DNA of 64,000 nt from Mesotaenium endlicherianum (lineage: Eukaryota; Streptophyta; Zygnematophyceae; Zygnematales; Mesotaeniaceae): contig WELA01002708.1 in the NCBI GenBank assembly GCA_009602735.1, positions 1 to 64,000 on the forward strand, given 5' to 3'. The notes below the pieces were generated by a model. That model saw only the letters and a list, made by a program, of their open reading frames with translations, ran no database searches and was not told the origin of the DNA. Both the position numbers and the translations under genes were made by a program. Each line of letters begins with the position of its first letter. The stretch's first letter is position 1. Below, piece by piece: positions 24,571-33,930 of the stretch.

Positions 24571-25131
24571 TTACTTCAATTGATACCGAAGCACGGTAAT
24601 GCCACATTCATAAGGTGTAGTGCTCACCAATGAAAGCTCCTGCCGCATATTGGCCAGGTCAAATATGCGCATCCCTTTGTTGATCATCACAGGGTTGATG
24701 AAAAAATTGAACTCATCAATGTGCCTGCCCTGTATCAAAGCAGAAACAAACCCTGCACCACCATATACTACGATGTCTTTCCCCTCCTGCTTTTTCAGCT
24801 TCATAATTTCGTCGGACAGGTTGCCCTTGGCCAGTGAAGTGTTTTTGCCGATGGGTTTATCGAGGGTTTTGGTAAAGATGACTTTGGGTGTGTTGACCAT
24901 TTTCAATGCAAAAGAATATTCGGGACTGTTGGGTTGTACGGCTTCCCAATAATTAACGAAGCCTTCCGTCATTTTACGGCCCAGCAAAATGGTATCTGAA
25001 CTGTCAGTGAGTTCGGTGATGAAATTGATGAGCTTGCTATCCAGGTTCCAGGTCATCCAGTCCAGCTCGCCATTAGGACCAGCTACATAACCATCAACAG
25101 ACATCTGTACTTGTAATTTCAATTTCCGCAT
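24571..25131 (-). CDS. Dihydrofolate reductase/RibD C-terminal family protein
   Basis: A 186-aa NAD(P)H-binding protein of the RibD C-terminal/DHFR-like family, often annotated dihydrofolate reductase but usually of unknown substrate. Signatures: LQVQMSVDGYVAGPNGELDWMTW at the N-terminus, DTILLGRKMTEGFVNYW, and IVVYGGAGFVSALIQGRHIDEF for cofactor binding. The start Met 25131 fits the family; the longer reading from 25203 adds 24 unrelated residues. Convergent with the VOC gene, only 11 bp apart. Confidence 0.85.
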   Translation of the reverse strand: MRKLKLQVQMSVDGYVAGPNGELDWMTWNLDSKLINFITELTDSSDTILLGRKMTEGFVNYWEAVQPNSPEYSFALKMVNTPKVIFTKTLDKPIGKNTSLAKGNLSDEIMKLKKQEGKDIVVYGGAGFVSALIQGRHIDEFNFFINPVMINKGMRIFDLANMRQELSLVSTTPYECGITVLRYQLK

Positions 25132-25217
25132 GGTAAAATGATATTTTATAATGATGGGAAAATTGCATTGCTCCGCTAAAGTAATGCTTACGCTTACAAA
25201 CAAATAGTGTTTTCCTG

Positions 25218-27833
25218 TTAAAACTTATAGCGGAAACTCAGTGTGGGAATGACAGGAATAAAAGAAACCTGTTTAACAACAGCCTGGTGTGTTCCCGGGT
25301 CAATGGCGCGATAGGCAAAGAACACGTTGTTCTGGGCATACACATTATAAACTGAAAGCGTCCATTCCGCTTCCCTGCTGCCCGTCCTGGTTTCTTTAAC
25401 GAGTTTGTAGCTCAGCGATAAATCGAGCCGGTCATAAGGCGCCAGCCGGTAACTATTTACTTCGAGGGTTTGTGTAGGCACTCCCCCACCGCCACTTCCG
25501 TTGTCGTCGTCATATAATGGGTTGCCTCCAGTGGAGCCTGGTGGGTTGGTAGTCAGTGTTTGAATGGTGAAGGCCCTGCCGCTGGCGGCAAAAAAATTGG
25601 CAGCCGCCCGCCAGTGTTTATTGAAAGTGTAGGCACCTGTAAGATAAAAGCTGTGCCTCCGGTCATATGCAAAAGGAAACTCCCGGCCCAAGTTCAGCGA
25701 ATCGAACTGCTGGTAAGCATACGCCAATGAATAGCCCAACCATCCGGTCAATCGCCCCTTTCTTTTCTTCAGGAAAAATTCCGCTCCATAGCTGCGGCCC
25801 TTTCCAAAAATCAGGTTGCTATCAAGGCTCACATCCACTGTAGGTGAAGTGCCTCCTCTGAATAACAATTGATTCTCCATCGCTTTGTAATAAACTTCAA
25901 CACTGGCCTGAAAACTATTGTTACTGAAGTTGTTAAAGAGACCAAGAGAATACTGTTGTGCCGACTGCGGTTTTACCATGCCACTGCTGCCGATCCATAT
26001 TTCTGCGGGGAAAGAAGCGTTATAACTCTGTACCAGGTGAATGTACTGGTGCATCTGTGTATACGACAATTTGATACTGGTGGCAGGGCTCACAAGGTAA
26101 CGCAACGATACGCGCGGCTCTATATCTGTATATCGAATACTATCGGAATAGAAGACCGGCGCCCGCACGCCCAGGTACAGGTTCAACCGGTTATTGAACC
26201 GTATCTCATCGCTCAGGTAAGCGGCTACACGTGCCGTAAGGTGTTCCGGAATTTCATCGGGTTTGATGTTGTTGATATTACCCGAAGGAGGAATTTTATT
26301 CGAGAATGTTGCCGGAAATAATTGTTGCCGCAAAAAATTAATCCCTCCTTTGATGCGGTGTGCCTGACTGGGATAGTAATAAAAATCAACCTTAGCATTG
26401 ATATCCCTGATGCCCGAATACAATTGGGCAAAATAATCATCCTGCAAAGCGGAAAGCAATTGGTAATAGTTATTGTACATCACCGATGTATTGGCAAACA
26501 ACCGCTTGCTGAACAAATGGTTCCAGCGTAATGCAAACACTTCATTACCAAACTTATTGCCATAAGTGATGGAGGTGGTATCATCCGGCTGATCTTGGAA
26601 AGTATTTCTGTCCTGCCCCTTATAATAACTCAGCAATATCCTGTCACGCTCAGAAAACTGCCAGTTCACTTTGGCGTTCACGTCGTAAAAAGCATAGTTG
26701 CTGTAATAATTACTTTTTACATTAAAAGCCTGTAAGAGATAATCCAGCATGCTTCTCCGGGCTGATACAAGAAAAGATGCTTTTTTCTTTTTGAGTGGAC
26801 CATACAATGTCAGTCCCGATACAATGCTGCCCGCCTGCACCACACCGCCAAAATGCTCGTTACTGCCGTCGTTCATGGCAATATCGAGTACCGAACTCAC
26901 ATGATCTCCATAGGAAGCAGGGAAACCACCTTTGAGCAAAGAAGCTCTTTTTATGACCGCTCCATTAAAAATACTCACCGGCTCAAACAAATGACTGGGA
27001 TTATACAAAGTAGCTTCATCGAGTTGAATTAAATTTTGTCCGGCGTTTCCCCCTCGTACAAAAAATCCCGGCGTTCCTTCCATGCCTGCATGAACCCCCG
27101 GCTGCATCTCCACTGAGCTGATCACATCACCTGTTCCGCTCACAGACGGTGCATTCGTAAGCATATCGGTAGAAATATCTACCAGGCCTAACTGGTTCAG
27201 CCGCAGGTTTTCACTGCTCTTGTCATCTGTCACTACTACATGCGACAACACAGAATCCTGCCGCGCCATCAACCCAATGTTCATCGCAGTATTGCGTGTA
27301 GCATTCAGCTTCCGATCTTCTGTACGGTAGCCCACATAAGATACCTGCATTTCCAAATTGGCATTCCTGGGAACAGTCAGCGCATAGAATCCATAGTTGT
27401 TGGATACGGTACCTGTTTTTTGTGCCGGCAGGTACACGTCCGCACCAATTAAAAGCTCGCCGGTGCTGGCATCTTTTACATAACCGTTGACCACTATTTT
27501 ATCGGCTGCATTATTGTTCTGCAATACGATCTGATTGCCGATGATATTATAAGTGATGTCTGTGCCCTGCAACAATATTTTCAATAAAGCAGTCAGGGAT
27601 ATGGGCCCTGATGTATAACTCACCCGTTTCTTCAGTTCCGGCAGATCGGTATTATATGCAAACCGGTAACCTGTTTGCTTTTCAATCAGGCTGAATACCT
27701 GTTCAATCGGCTGATTATTGATATTGAGTTGGATGGTAGCGGTAGTGATAACAGACTGCGCATAAAGCCTCTTCCCTGTAAACATAATACAGGAACAGCA
27801 CAGCATACATGCAGTGATAAAAAATCGGGGCAT
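25218..27833 (-). CDS. TonB-dependent outer-membrane receptor with STN domain (FecA-type)
   Basis: An 871-aa ligand-gated outer-membrane transporter. Order: signal peptide (FFITACMLCCSCIMF), an STN (secretin/TonB short N-terminal) domain about residues 30-95 that contacts an anti-sigma factor, a CarboxypepD_reg-like domain about 110-200 (VNGYVKDASTGELLIGADVYLP), a plug about 220-330 (GVHAGMEGTPGFFVRGGNAGQN), and a beta-barrel ending in the aromatic C-terminus FRYKF. The STN domain plus FecR and an ECF sigma factor on the same strand make a Fec-type signalling receptor. No SusD partner follows, so it may import a siderophore or other small ligand rather than glycan (inference). Confidence 0.92.
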   Translation of the reverse strand: MPRFFITACMLCCSCIMFTGKRLYAQSVITTATIQLNINNQPIEQVFSLIEKQTGYRFAYNTDLPELKKRVSYTSGPISLTALLKILLQGTDITYNIIGNQIVLQNNNAADKIVVNGYVKDASTGELLIGADVYLPAQKTGTVSNNYGFYALTVPRNANLEMQVSYVGYRTEDRKLNATRNTAMNIGLMARQDSVLSHVVVTDDKSSENLRLNQLGLVDISTDMLTNAPSVSGTGDVISSVEMQPGVHAGMEGTPGFFVRGGNAGQNLIQLDEATLYNPSHLFEPVSIFNGAVIKRASLLKGGFPASYGDHVSSVLDIAMNDGSNEHFGGVVQAGSIVSGLTLYGPLKKKKASFLVSARRSMLDYLLQAFNVKSNYYSNYAFYDVNAKVNWQFSERDRILLSYYKGQDRNTFQDQPDDTTSITYGNKFGNEVFALRWNHLFSKRLFANTSVMYNNYYQLLSALQDDYFAQLYSGIRDINAKVDFYYYPSQAHRIKGGINFLRQQLFPATFSNKIPPSGNINNIKPDEIPEHLTARVAAYLSDEIRFNNRLNLYLGVRAPVFYSDSIRYTDIEPRVSLRYLVSPATSIKLSYTQMHQYIHLVQSYNASFPAEIWIGSSGMVKPQSAQQYSLGLFNNFSNNSFQASVEVYYKAMENQLLFRGGTSPTVDVSLDSNLIFGKGRSYGAEFFLKKRKGRLTGWLGYSLAYAYQQFDSLNLGREFPFAYDRRHSFYLTGAYTFNKHWRAAANFFAASGRAFTIQTLTTNPPGSTGGNPLYDDDNGSGGGGVPTQTLEVNSYRLAPYDRLDLSLSYKLVKETRTGSREAEWTLSVYNVYAQNNVFFAYRAIDPGTHQAVVKQVSFIPVIPTLSFRYKF

Positions 27834-27834
27834 C

Positions 27835-28851
27835 CTATTTGTTTTCTTTGTCCTTCAGTATAATAATGCCGTTTTTATCGGTATAGTCAAGGTTGAGTGA
27901 TGTACAAATGACCTGCAATGCTTTATCGAACGACAGTCCCTGTAAATCGGCTTTCAGTTTTCTTTCGCCGATGGCAGTGCTGCCCAATTGTATTTTCTTT
28001 CCGTACACTTTCTCTATTTGTTTCACTACATCTGTAAGGACCGTATGATCGAAATACAACAGGTTTTCACGGTTGGTAACACCCTGGTCAGACGACGGCG
28101 CCCATTCTGTAAAATTTTTTTTCACCACATCATAAGCCAGGCTCATGCCGGCCGATAATTCCCTCGTCTCCTGGTTATCCTTTCCCCAAAAAGCTACTTT
28201 ACCGCTGATGACCGCCAGCTTTATCGTATCGGGCGAACGCCGGATATTGAAACTGGTACCGATATCCTTCACACTCGATTCGTCCATGTTTACCAGGAAA
28301 GGTAAATTCGCATTGTGTATTACTTTAAAAAAGGCCTCTCCTTTTATTAGTTGCACCGCCCTTTCGTGCTGGTTATAACGGCCCCCCACCCTCACTTCGG
28401 TATATGGCTGCATGGTAATACTCGATCCGTCTGGCAAAGCGATCTCCCTTTGTGTAGTAGTAGTGGCGTAAACCTGCTCGCTTCTGTCCGGCAAGAGGTA
28501 CCAGACAATACCTGCGGCCATGACGAGTAAAACGGCTGCTATTGCTGTCCACTTCCGTATGAAATGCCCTTTCCCTGAACGCATGATGACTACAGGCGCG
28601 GTTGTCTTCTCCTGTAATTGTTGCATCAGTGAGTCCCAGGCAGTTGCTTCATCGGCAGCCTGGTAAGCAGAAAAATCTGCCAGGCGGACGGCCCAGAGCT
28701 CCCTGGCCCGCTGATAGGTCTCCCGGTTAGCAGTACTTTCAGCAAGCCATTGTTGCAGCCTGGCGTCCTCTTCAGCAGGAAAATCCGGCTGTAAAGAATC
28801 GGCGATCAGGTCCCAGGGGATATTATGTTCAGATAAAGAATCCATTTTCAT
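27835..28851 (-). CDS. FecR-type anti-sigma factor
   Basis: A 338-aa inner-membrane regulator linking the TonB receptor to the ECF sigma factor. A cytoplasmic N-terminal part (ADSLQPDFPAEEDARLQQWL) is followed by one membrane helix (WTAIAAVLLVMAAGIVWYLL, about 100-120), the periplasmic FecR domain (REIALPDGSSITMQPYTEVRV, RAVQLIKGEAFFKV, NIRRSPDTIKLAVISGKV) and a C-terminal DUF4974/STN-like part. It ends 2 bp before the receptor gene and starts 35 bp after the sigma gene, so the three are probably one unit. Confidence 0.94.
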   Translation of the reverse strand: MKMDSLSEHNIPWDLIADSLQPDFPAEEDARLQQWLAESTANRETYQRARELWAVRLADFSAYQAADEATAWDSLMQQLQEKTTAPVVIMRSGKGHFIRKWTAIAAVLLVMAAGIVWYLLPDRSEQVYATTTTQREIALPDGSSITMQPYTEVRVGGRYNQHERAVQLIKGEAFFKVIHNANLPFLVNMDESSVKDIGTSFNIRRSPDTIKLAVISGKVAFWGKDNQETRELSAGMSLAYDVVKKNFTEWAPSSDQGVTNRENLLYFDHTVLTDVVKQIEKVYGKKIQLGSTAIGERKLKADLQGLSFDKALQVICTSLNLDYTDKNGIIILKDKENK

Positions 28852-28885
28852 TCAATATGACAATCAAAAACTACCAAGGTCCTGG

Positions 28886-29470
28886 TCAATCCCTGAAAAA
28901 AAATAATTTCAGCAAGACAATGCCAATAACCAGCAGCTCTCCTGTCACTTTATGTAATTGTTTTAAAGCGTATGTAATATGATTTTTTACTGTTTTGATG
29001 GAAATACCCAACTGGTCGGCAATTTCCTGTTGCTTCAGCTGCTCAAAACGACTCAGGCAAAACACCCGCCTGCACTGGTCAGGTAGCTGATCGATGGCTT
29101 TGTACAGGGCCGCCTTGAGCTCGTTTTCTTCCATCTGCCGCAACTCATAGGTGGCATCATGCTGCAAGGAATACTGCAAAGACCGTATTTGCGCCAGGTC
29201 CCTTTTCTGTTTCTGCAACTGGTTGAGGCTCCTGTTGATCACAGCCCGGTAGATATAAGATACCAGCGATTTTTCAATGATGATCTCAGCGCTGTCTTCC
29301 CACAATTTCATGAACACATCATTTACCACTTCCTGCGAAGTATCTGCATCTTTTAAATATTGAAAAGCCATCAAAAAAAAGCGCTTGTAGGCCGACCGGT
29401 AAAATTCCTCAAATGCCCTGATGTCTTTTTGCTGTATGCGTATCCAGATAGCTGATTCTTCAGGGGTCAT
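28886..29470 (-). CDS. ECF sigma factor
   Basis: A 194-aa RNA polymerase sigma-70 family member of the Bacteroidota ECF type. Sigma region 2 (DIRAFEEFYRSAYKRFFLMAFQYLKDADTSQEVVNDVFMKLW) and region 4 (LPDQCRRVFCLSRFEQLKQQEIADQLGISIKTVKNHI) are both complete. Beyond region 4 there is an unusual hydrophobic tail, LLVIGIVLLKLFFF, long enough to insert in or lie against the membrane. First gene of the sigma-FecR-receptor trio and divergent from the DUF5686 gene. It should direct transcription of the receptor. Confidence 0.94.
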   Translation of the reverse strand: MTPEESAIWIRIQQKDIRAFEEFYRSAYKRFFLMAFQYLKDADTSQEVVNDVFMKLWEDSAEIIIEKSLVSYIYRAVINRSLNQLQKQKRDLAQIRSLQYSLQHDATYELRQMEENELKAALYKAIDQLPDQCRRVFCLSRFEQLKQQEIADQLGISIKTVKNHITYALKQLHKVTGELLVIGIVLLKLFFFRD

Positions 29471-29537
29471 GCAGATAAATAAAAGTTAATGGATTAAAGA
29501 TAATTATTTTTTTTTGATTAGGACCATGCGGCCTGTT

Positions 29538-29561
29538 TGATTGTCTTTTTACTGACAATCA
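29538..29561. promoter_or_regulatory. Perfect 8-bp inverted repeat, operator or hairpin candidate
   Basis: TGATTGTC, an 8-bp spacer, then GACAATCA, in the divergent gap between the ECF sigma gene and the DUF5686 gene, 14 bp before the latter's ATG. The position suits a repressor site or an mRNA leader hairpin. Confidence 0.5.
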
Positions 29562-29575
29562 TTCAACGGATAAAT

Positions 29576-32098
29576 ATGCAAAAAAACTGTACCCGCTTTT
29601 TATTGCTCTTTTTGGTTATGGGATGCACTGTTTCTGTAAAGGGACAGCTCATCTCCATAAGCGGTACATTGAAAGATTCGCTGACACAAGCCCCGTTGGT
29701 ATATTGTTCTGTAAAAGCTACCAACCTGAGAAAAGGCGCGATCACCGATAGCTTAGGGCATTTTGAGCTGATGGTAAGTCCTGATATCGATTCCATGCGG
29801 TTCAGCATGATGGGGTATCAAACCATTACGCGGGCGATCACAAAGAAAACTTCTCAGGAAATCAATCTCTCCCTCACACCTGAAACCAATACATTGACAG
29901 AAGTAGTGGTTTATCCGAAAGGATATGACCCCGCTGTTCATCTTTTCAAAAAAATATTGGAGCACAAAGAACAGAACAACCCTGCTCATTTCAATAACTA
30001 TCAATCCGAAGTCTATGACAAATTACAATTCGAAGCGGGTAATTTTTCCGAAAAAGCTATCGGAAGCCGCTTACTTAAGCCTTTCTCTTTTGTTTTCACC
30101 CATACGGATCCTGGTGCCAGCCCCGCTAAGCCCCGGGTGCCCTTATTTATTACCGAAAGCCTGGCCGATTATTATTACAGTAAAAAACTGGGAAAAGAAA
30201 AGACCATTTACAAAGCGAGGCAGGTAACAGGCATACGGAATGAAACCGTTATCCAATACCTGGATGACCTGAAACAACAGATAAACCTGTACGACAATTA
30301 CCTGATGTTGATGAAAGTATCGTTCATCAGTCCCCTCGCCGATAATGGTTTGAGTTATTACAAATACCACATAGAGGAAAGAAAGACCATCGGTAACCGG
30401 AAATATTTCCGGCTCAGCTTTCGCCCTTTGCACAGCAGCAGTAATACTTTTTTCGGCGAATGCTGGGTGATAGACAGAACCTATGCCCTGCAATCCATCA
30501 GCGTGCAAATGAATGCCGGCGCCAATATCAACTGGGTGAAAGACATCGCGCTGTCGCAGGATTTTATGCCATTGGGAGCTGATTCAGCCATGGCGATCAC
30601 TAAGACAATGCTCTCCATTAATTTCATCACGCTTTCAAAAAAATCGCTGGGCTTCACAGGCACGCGTAGCTCCTACTACCGGAACATACGGATCAACGAT
30701 GCAGTGACTGACAGTGTTTTATTACAGTTGGCAATTGCAGACCAACCGGTCATTACACAACCCGGCAAACAATTTTGGGAACAGCATCGCTTTGCACCGC
30801 TTACCTCCAGGGAACAATGGGCCTATACTATGATCGATTCTATCAGGAAAGTACCTGCGTATACCACTTACCGTAATATGCTTACAGCGCTGGGAACCGG
30901 TTATTACCCGGCGGGTAAAATAGATATCGGTAACCTGTACAAAACTTTTACTGCCAATATCATTGAAGGCCCTCGTTTAAATCTTGGTTTCCGCACCAAT
31001 GCCAACTTTAGCAAGTGGTATCAGTTCAGGGGCTATGCAGGATTGGGTATGAAGTACAACACATTCAAATATGCGCTCAGTCATTTGTTTATCCTCAACA
31101 GAAAAAATTGGGAAACCGTACGGTTGAGTTATGAAGATGATTTTACGCCTTTGTCAGACCACCTCAACGAGCTCAATGAGAATTCCATTTTCGGCGCTTT
31201 GATGCGCAGGGTGCCAAGAGGGCATATTCAGCTCGTCAACACCGAGCAGGCCAAAATACAATACCAACATTTTTACCAGAATGGATTTTCTGTTCAGCTC
31301 TCGCTGGACAAGCGCGTGTTATCGCCCGCTTTCAATACCTATTATACTTATGGAAAATTTACGCCGAATATTGTACACCTTGCATATCCACACCAGGGCA
31401 AGACCTATAAAGTGTCCGAAGCATCTGTTGGTATCAGGTATGCATACAAAGAGAAGATCTATGCCGGACCTTTTACAAGGCTCAGCCTCGGCAGCAAATA
31501 CCCGATTGTTGAATTTAAATACACACATGGTTTTCAGGTAGAAGGCGGCATGCTGCAGAGTGATTTCGGTTACAATCAATACCGGTTATCGGTTTCACAA
31601 CAGGTGAACATTCCTTCGCTGGGTAAGATCAATTATACATTGGAAGGAGGAATCACCGACGGTACATTACCCATACTCTTGCTTGATGTAGCAAAAGGAA
31701 ACGATACTTATTATTACAACCGCTATGCATTCAATAACATGAACCGTTATGAATTCGTGAGCGATCATTATGCCAGTCTGTTGTTGGAACATCATTGGGG
31801 TGGCTTCCCCTTCAACCGCTTGCCGCTGTTAAAAAAAGCGAATTGGAGAACCGTCACCAGTTTCCGCGCGCTTAGCGGCAGCATGACGGATGCGAATAAA
31901 ACAGCCAACAAATTCTGCGACAATGCCCTCACCTATCATTTTATCGTACCCGATAAAATACCGTACATGGAAACAGGCGTGGGTATCGAAAACATATTCC
32001 GTGTGATAAGAGTAGATGCTATCTGGCGGCTCACCTACCGCGACAGGCCGGGCATTGTGAATTTCGGACTCAAAGCATCCCTGCAATTCAATTTCTGA
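29576..32098 (+). CDS. Outer-membrane DUF5686 / carboxypeptidase-regulatory-like protein
   Basis: An 840-aa surface protein of unknown role. A signal peptide (RFLLLFLVMGCTVSVKGQ) leads to a CarboxypepD_reg-like domain (ISGTLKDSLTQAPLVYCSVKA, about 25-105). The rest matches the DUF5686 family, with a central YFRLSFRPLHSSSNTFFGECWVIDRTYAL segment and an outer-membrane beta-barrel-like C-terminal half ending in GLKASLQFNF, an aromatic C-terminus. I start at Met 29576; the upstream in-frame reading from 29537 precedes the signal peptide. A beta-helix lipoprotein follows after 26 bp, probably co-transcribed. Confidence 0.85.
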   Translation: MQKNCTRFLLLFLVMGCTVSVKGQLISISGTLKDSLTQAPLVYCSVKATNLRKGAITDSLGHFELMVSPDIDSMRFSMMGYQTITRAITKKTSQEINLSLTPETNTLTEVVVYPKGYDPAVHLFKKILEHKEQNNPAHFNNYQSEVYDKLQFEAGNFSEKAIGSRLLKPFSFVFTHTDPGASPAKPRVPLFITESLADYYYSKKLGKEKTIYKARQVTGIRNETVIQYLDDLKQQINLYDNYLMLMKVSFISPLADNGLSYYKYHIEERKTIGNRKYFRLSFRPLHSSSNTFFGECWVIDRTYALQSISVQMNAGANINWVKDIALSQDFMPLGADSAMAITKTMLSINFITLSKKSLGFTGTRSSYYRNIRINDAVTDSVLLQLAIADQPVITQPGKQFWEQHRFAPLTSREQWAYTMIDSIRKVPAYTTYRNMLTALGTGYYPAGKIDIGNLYKTFTANIIEGPRLNLGFRTNANFSKWYQFRGYAGLGMKYNTFKYALSHLFILNRKNWETVRLSYEDDFTPLSDHLNELNENSIFGALMRRVPRGHIQLVNTEQAKIQYQHFYQNGFSVQLSLDKRVLSPAFNTYYTYGKFTPNIVHLAYPHQGKTYKVSEASVGIRYAYKEKIYAGPFTRLSLGSKYPIVEFKYTHGFQVEGGMLQSDFGYNQYRLSVSQQVNIPSLGKINYTLEGGITDGTLPILLLDVAKGNDTYYYNRYAFNNMNRYEFVSDHYASLLLEHHWGGFPFNRLPLLKKANWRTVTSFRALSGSMTDANKTANKFCDNALTYHFIVPDKIPYMETGVGIENIFRVIRVDAIWRLTYRDRPGIVNFGLKASLQFNF

Positions 32099-32124
32099 TA
32101 TTTCATACAACTAAACCCTGCTTT

Positions 32125-33660
32125 ATGTTTATCAAATATCTGTTGATTTTTCCTGTACTGTTTTACTCCTGTTCCTGTAACAAAGAATATTCTTTTACCC
32201 GGCCGGACCAGCAACCGCCTGTTCCTTCGCTTCATACTTATTATGTAGATGGCGCAACCGGCAACGACCAGAACGATGGTCTCAGCCTGGCGCGGGCCTG
32301 GAAAACCATCCAACAATCTTTTAATGCTGCACAACCCGGCAGTACCGTTGTCATCAGGGGAGGCACTTATTATGAAGAACTGGTGGTGTACGTGAGCGGA
32401 AAACCGGACTATCCCATCACTTTTACCAACTACGCACAGGAAAAAGTAATGATCGATGGCTCAAAGATCCGAGGTAACACCATCCTGTCCATCACAGATA
32501 AAGGTTTCCTGGTTTTTAAAAACCTGGTAATACAAAATATTACCAGGAACAATGCCCGGGGCATCCTGGTTTTGGCCAGCCCTAATGGAGCAGCCGGCGC
32601 CCTTCATTTCCGTAATATCCGCTTTCAGAACATCAACTGGACCAACAACGCGCAGTCTATTCCCGGCGCCAACGACAATGCACAGCCTTTCATTGCATTA
32701 GGACGTGGATTGACGCAAGACAATGCTATTAGCAACCTGGTCATCGATAGTTGCGAATTCAGTCATAATATCACAGGCTTCAGTGAGTCTTTATCGGTCG
32801 ATGGCAATGTAGATGGATTTTTTATTACCCATAACAAAGTACACGACAACACCAATATTGGCATTGCTGCAGAAGGGCATTATGGAACAAGCGCTACCGC
32901 TTCACTGGATCAGGCAAGAGAGGGCGTCATCAGCGAAAATATTTGTTACAATAATGTTTCGCTTTATGCAACAAGCGGTGGTATTTATGTAGATGGTGGA
33001 AGAGATATCCGGGTAGACAGGAATGCCAGTTTTCAGAATGGCTACGGAATAGAAGTCGGCAATGAAAAAGACGGCACTACCAGTAATATCAGTGTTACCA
33101 ATAACCTGATCTACCGGAACAAGGTTTCCGGACTTGCTATCGGTGGATACGATCCCAAAACTACCGGACAGGTGGTTGACTGTATTTTCCGGAACAACAG
33201 TTTTTATCAAAACAATACCAACCTCGATGGTTCAGGTGAACTGTATATTACAAAAGCATCCCGTTGCGTGATCGGAAACAATGTGTTTTATACCAACAAC
33301 CAAAACCTGCTGTTTTCCCTAGTCGATATCTTGCCACAATCCGGTATCAGCCTCGATTACAACGATTGGTTTACTGTTGGAGCTGATGCCGGAAAAACCT
33401 GGATCAACTGGCGCAGCCGGCAGTTCAATTCGTTTAAAAATTATAGAGCGGGTACGCAGCAAGAGGCACATTCTATTTTCGCCGACCCGCTTTTCAGCAA
33501 CGTTGGAACACCAATTCCCGATCTTCATTTACAAACAATGAGCCCTTGTTTGCAACAGGGAAACCCTGCATGGATCATACTTCCGGCTGAAAGAGACTAC
33601 GATGGAAAGCCCCGGGTCGTGAATGGAAAAGCAGATATGGGTGCGTATCAACGTCAATGA
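32125..33660 (+). CDS. Right-handed beta-helix lipoprotein
   Basis: A 511-aa lipoprotein: the signal peptide ends in LFYSC, giving a lipidated Cys. YYVDGATGNDQNDGLSLARAWKTIQ then starts a DUF1565/pectate-lyase-like parallel beta-helix with many Asn-rich turns (VTNNLIYRNKVSGLAIGG). The C-terminal MSPCLQQGNPA and DYDGKPRVVNGKADMGAYQ motif is typical of secreted polysaccharide-acting beta-helix proteins in Bacteroidota. A polysaccharide lyase or glycan-binding role is plausible; no catalytic Lys/Arg set could be confirmed by eye. Last gene before the eCIS cluster. Confidence 0.8.
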   Translation: MFIKYLLIFPVLFYSCSCNKEYSFTRPDQQPPVPSLHTYYVDGATGNDQNDGLSLARAWKTIQQSFNAAQPGSTVVIRGGTYYEELVVYVSGKPDYPITFTNYAQEKVMIDGSKIRGNTILSITDKGFLVFKNLVIQNITRNNARGILVLASPNGAAGALHFRNIRFQNINWTNNAQSIPGANDNAQPFIALGRGLTQDNAISNLVIDSCEFSHNITGFSESLSVDGNVDGFFITHNKVHDNTNIGIAAEGHYGTSATASLDQAREGVISENICYNNVSLYATSGGIYVDGGRDIRVDRNASFQNGYGIEVGNEKDGTTSNISVTNNLIYRNKVSGLAIGGYDPKTTGQVVDCIFRNNSFYQNNTNLDGSGELYITKASRCVIGNNVFYTNNQNLLFSLVDILPQSGISLDYNDWFTVGADAGKTWINWRSRQFNSFKNYRAGTQQEAHSIFADPLFSNVGTPIPDLHLQTMSPCLQQGNPAWIILPAERDYDGKPRVVNGKADMGAYQRQ

Positions 33661-33930
33661 GCAAGCATGTAATAAAAGTTCCGCAAAATGTCAACCGTTA
33701 TTTGACGGTGAAAGAAAAATTCGGTGTTTTGGACAGAAAAATTCAGTGTTTTTTTCTTCAGATTCAGGTAAAAAATACAGAATTGTTTTTCTACTTTAGT
33801 GCCCGTTAAGTACCCCTTTCGTCTGGATTTCCCCTCTTTCTATTTCAACGTTTCAGAGAAGCAGCTTAAAAAAAAAATAAAAGGCGCAGGATATTGCTAT
33901 CGTAGTATCCTGGTAAAATCCAATATCCTT
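33661..33930 (+). promoter_or_regulatory. Leader region of the eCIS operon
   Basis: A 270-bp A+T-rich gap before the first eCIS gene. It holds two direct repeats (33714-33752) and a weak -7-like TACTTTAG at 33792-33799 with one mismatch to TAnnTTTG and no good -33 partner. If transcription starts near 33806 the leader would be about 125 nt. An in-frame GTG at 33799 exists but gives a poor N-terminal extension. Confidence 0.45.
33714..33752 (+). repeat. Two 17-bp direct repeats, 22-bp period
   Basis: GAAAAATTCGGTGTTTT at 33714-33730 and GAAAAATTCAGTGTTTT at 33736-33752, differing by one base. The 22-bp spacing puts both on the same face of the helix and equals two 11-bp steps, the pattern used by OmpR/PhoB-type regulators. 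They lie about 40-80 bp upstream of the weak -7 candidate. Confidence 0.6.

Noticed and set aside
29471-29537. TATCTTTA as the ECF sigma promoter (minus strand)
   Set aside because: One mismatch to TAnnTTTG and no -33 box at the right distance; too weak to list.
33799-33930. GTG-initiated N-terminal extension of the DUF4255 cap protein
   Set aside because: The 44 extra residues are Lys- and Phe-rich, unlike the family, and the GTG overlaps the weak -7-like box; Met 33931 matches the expected start.
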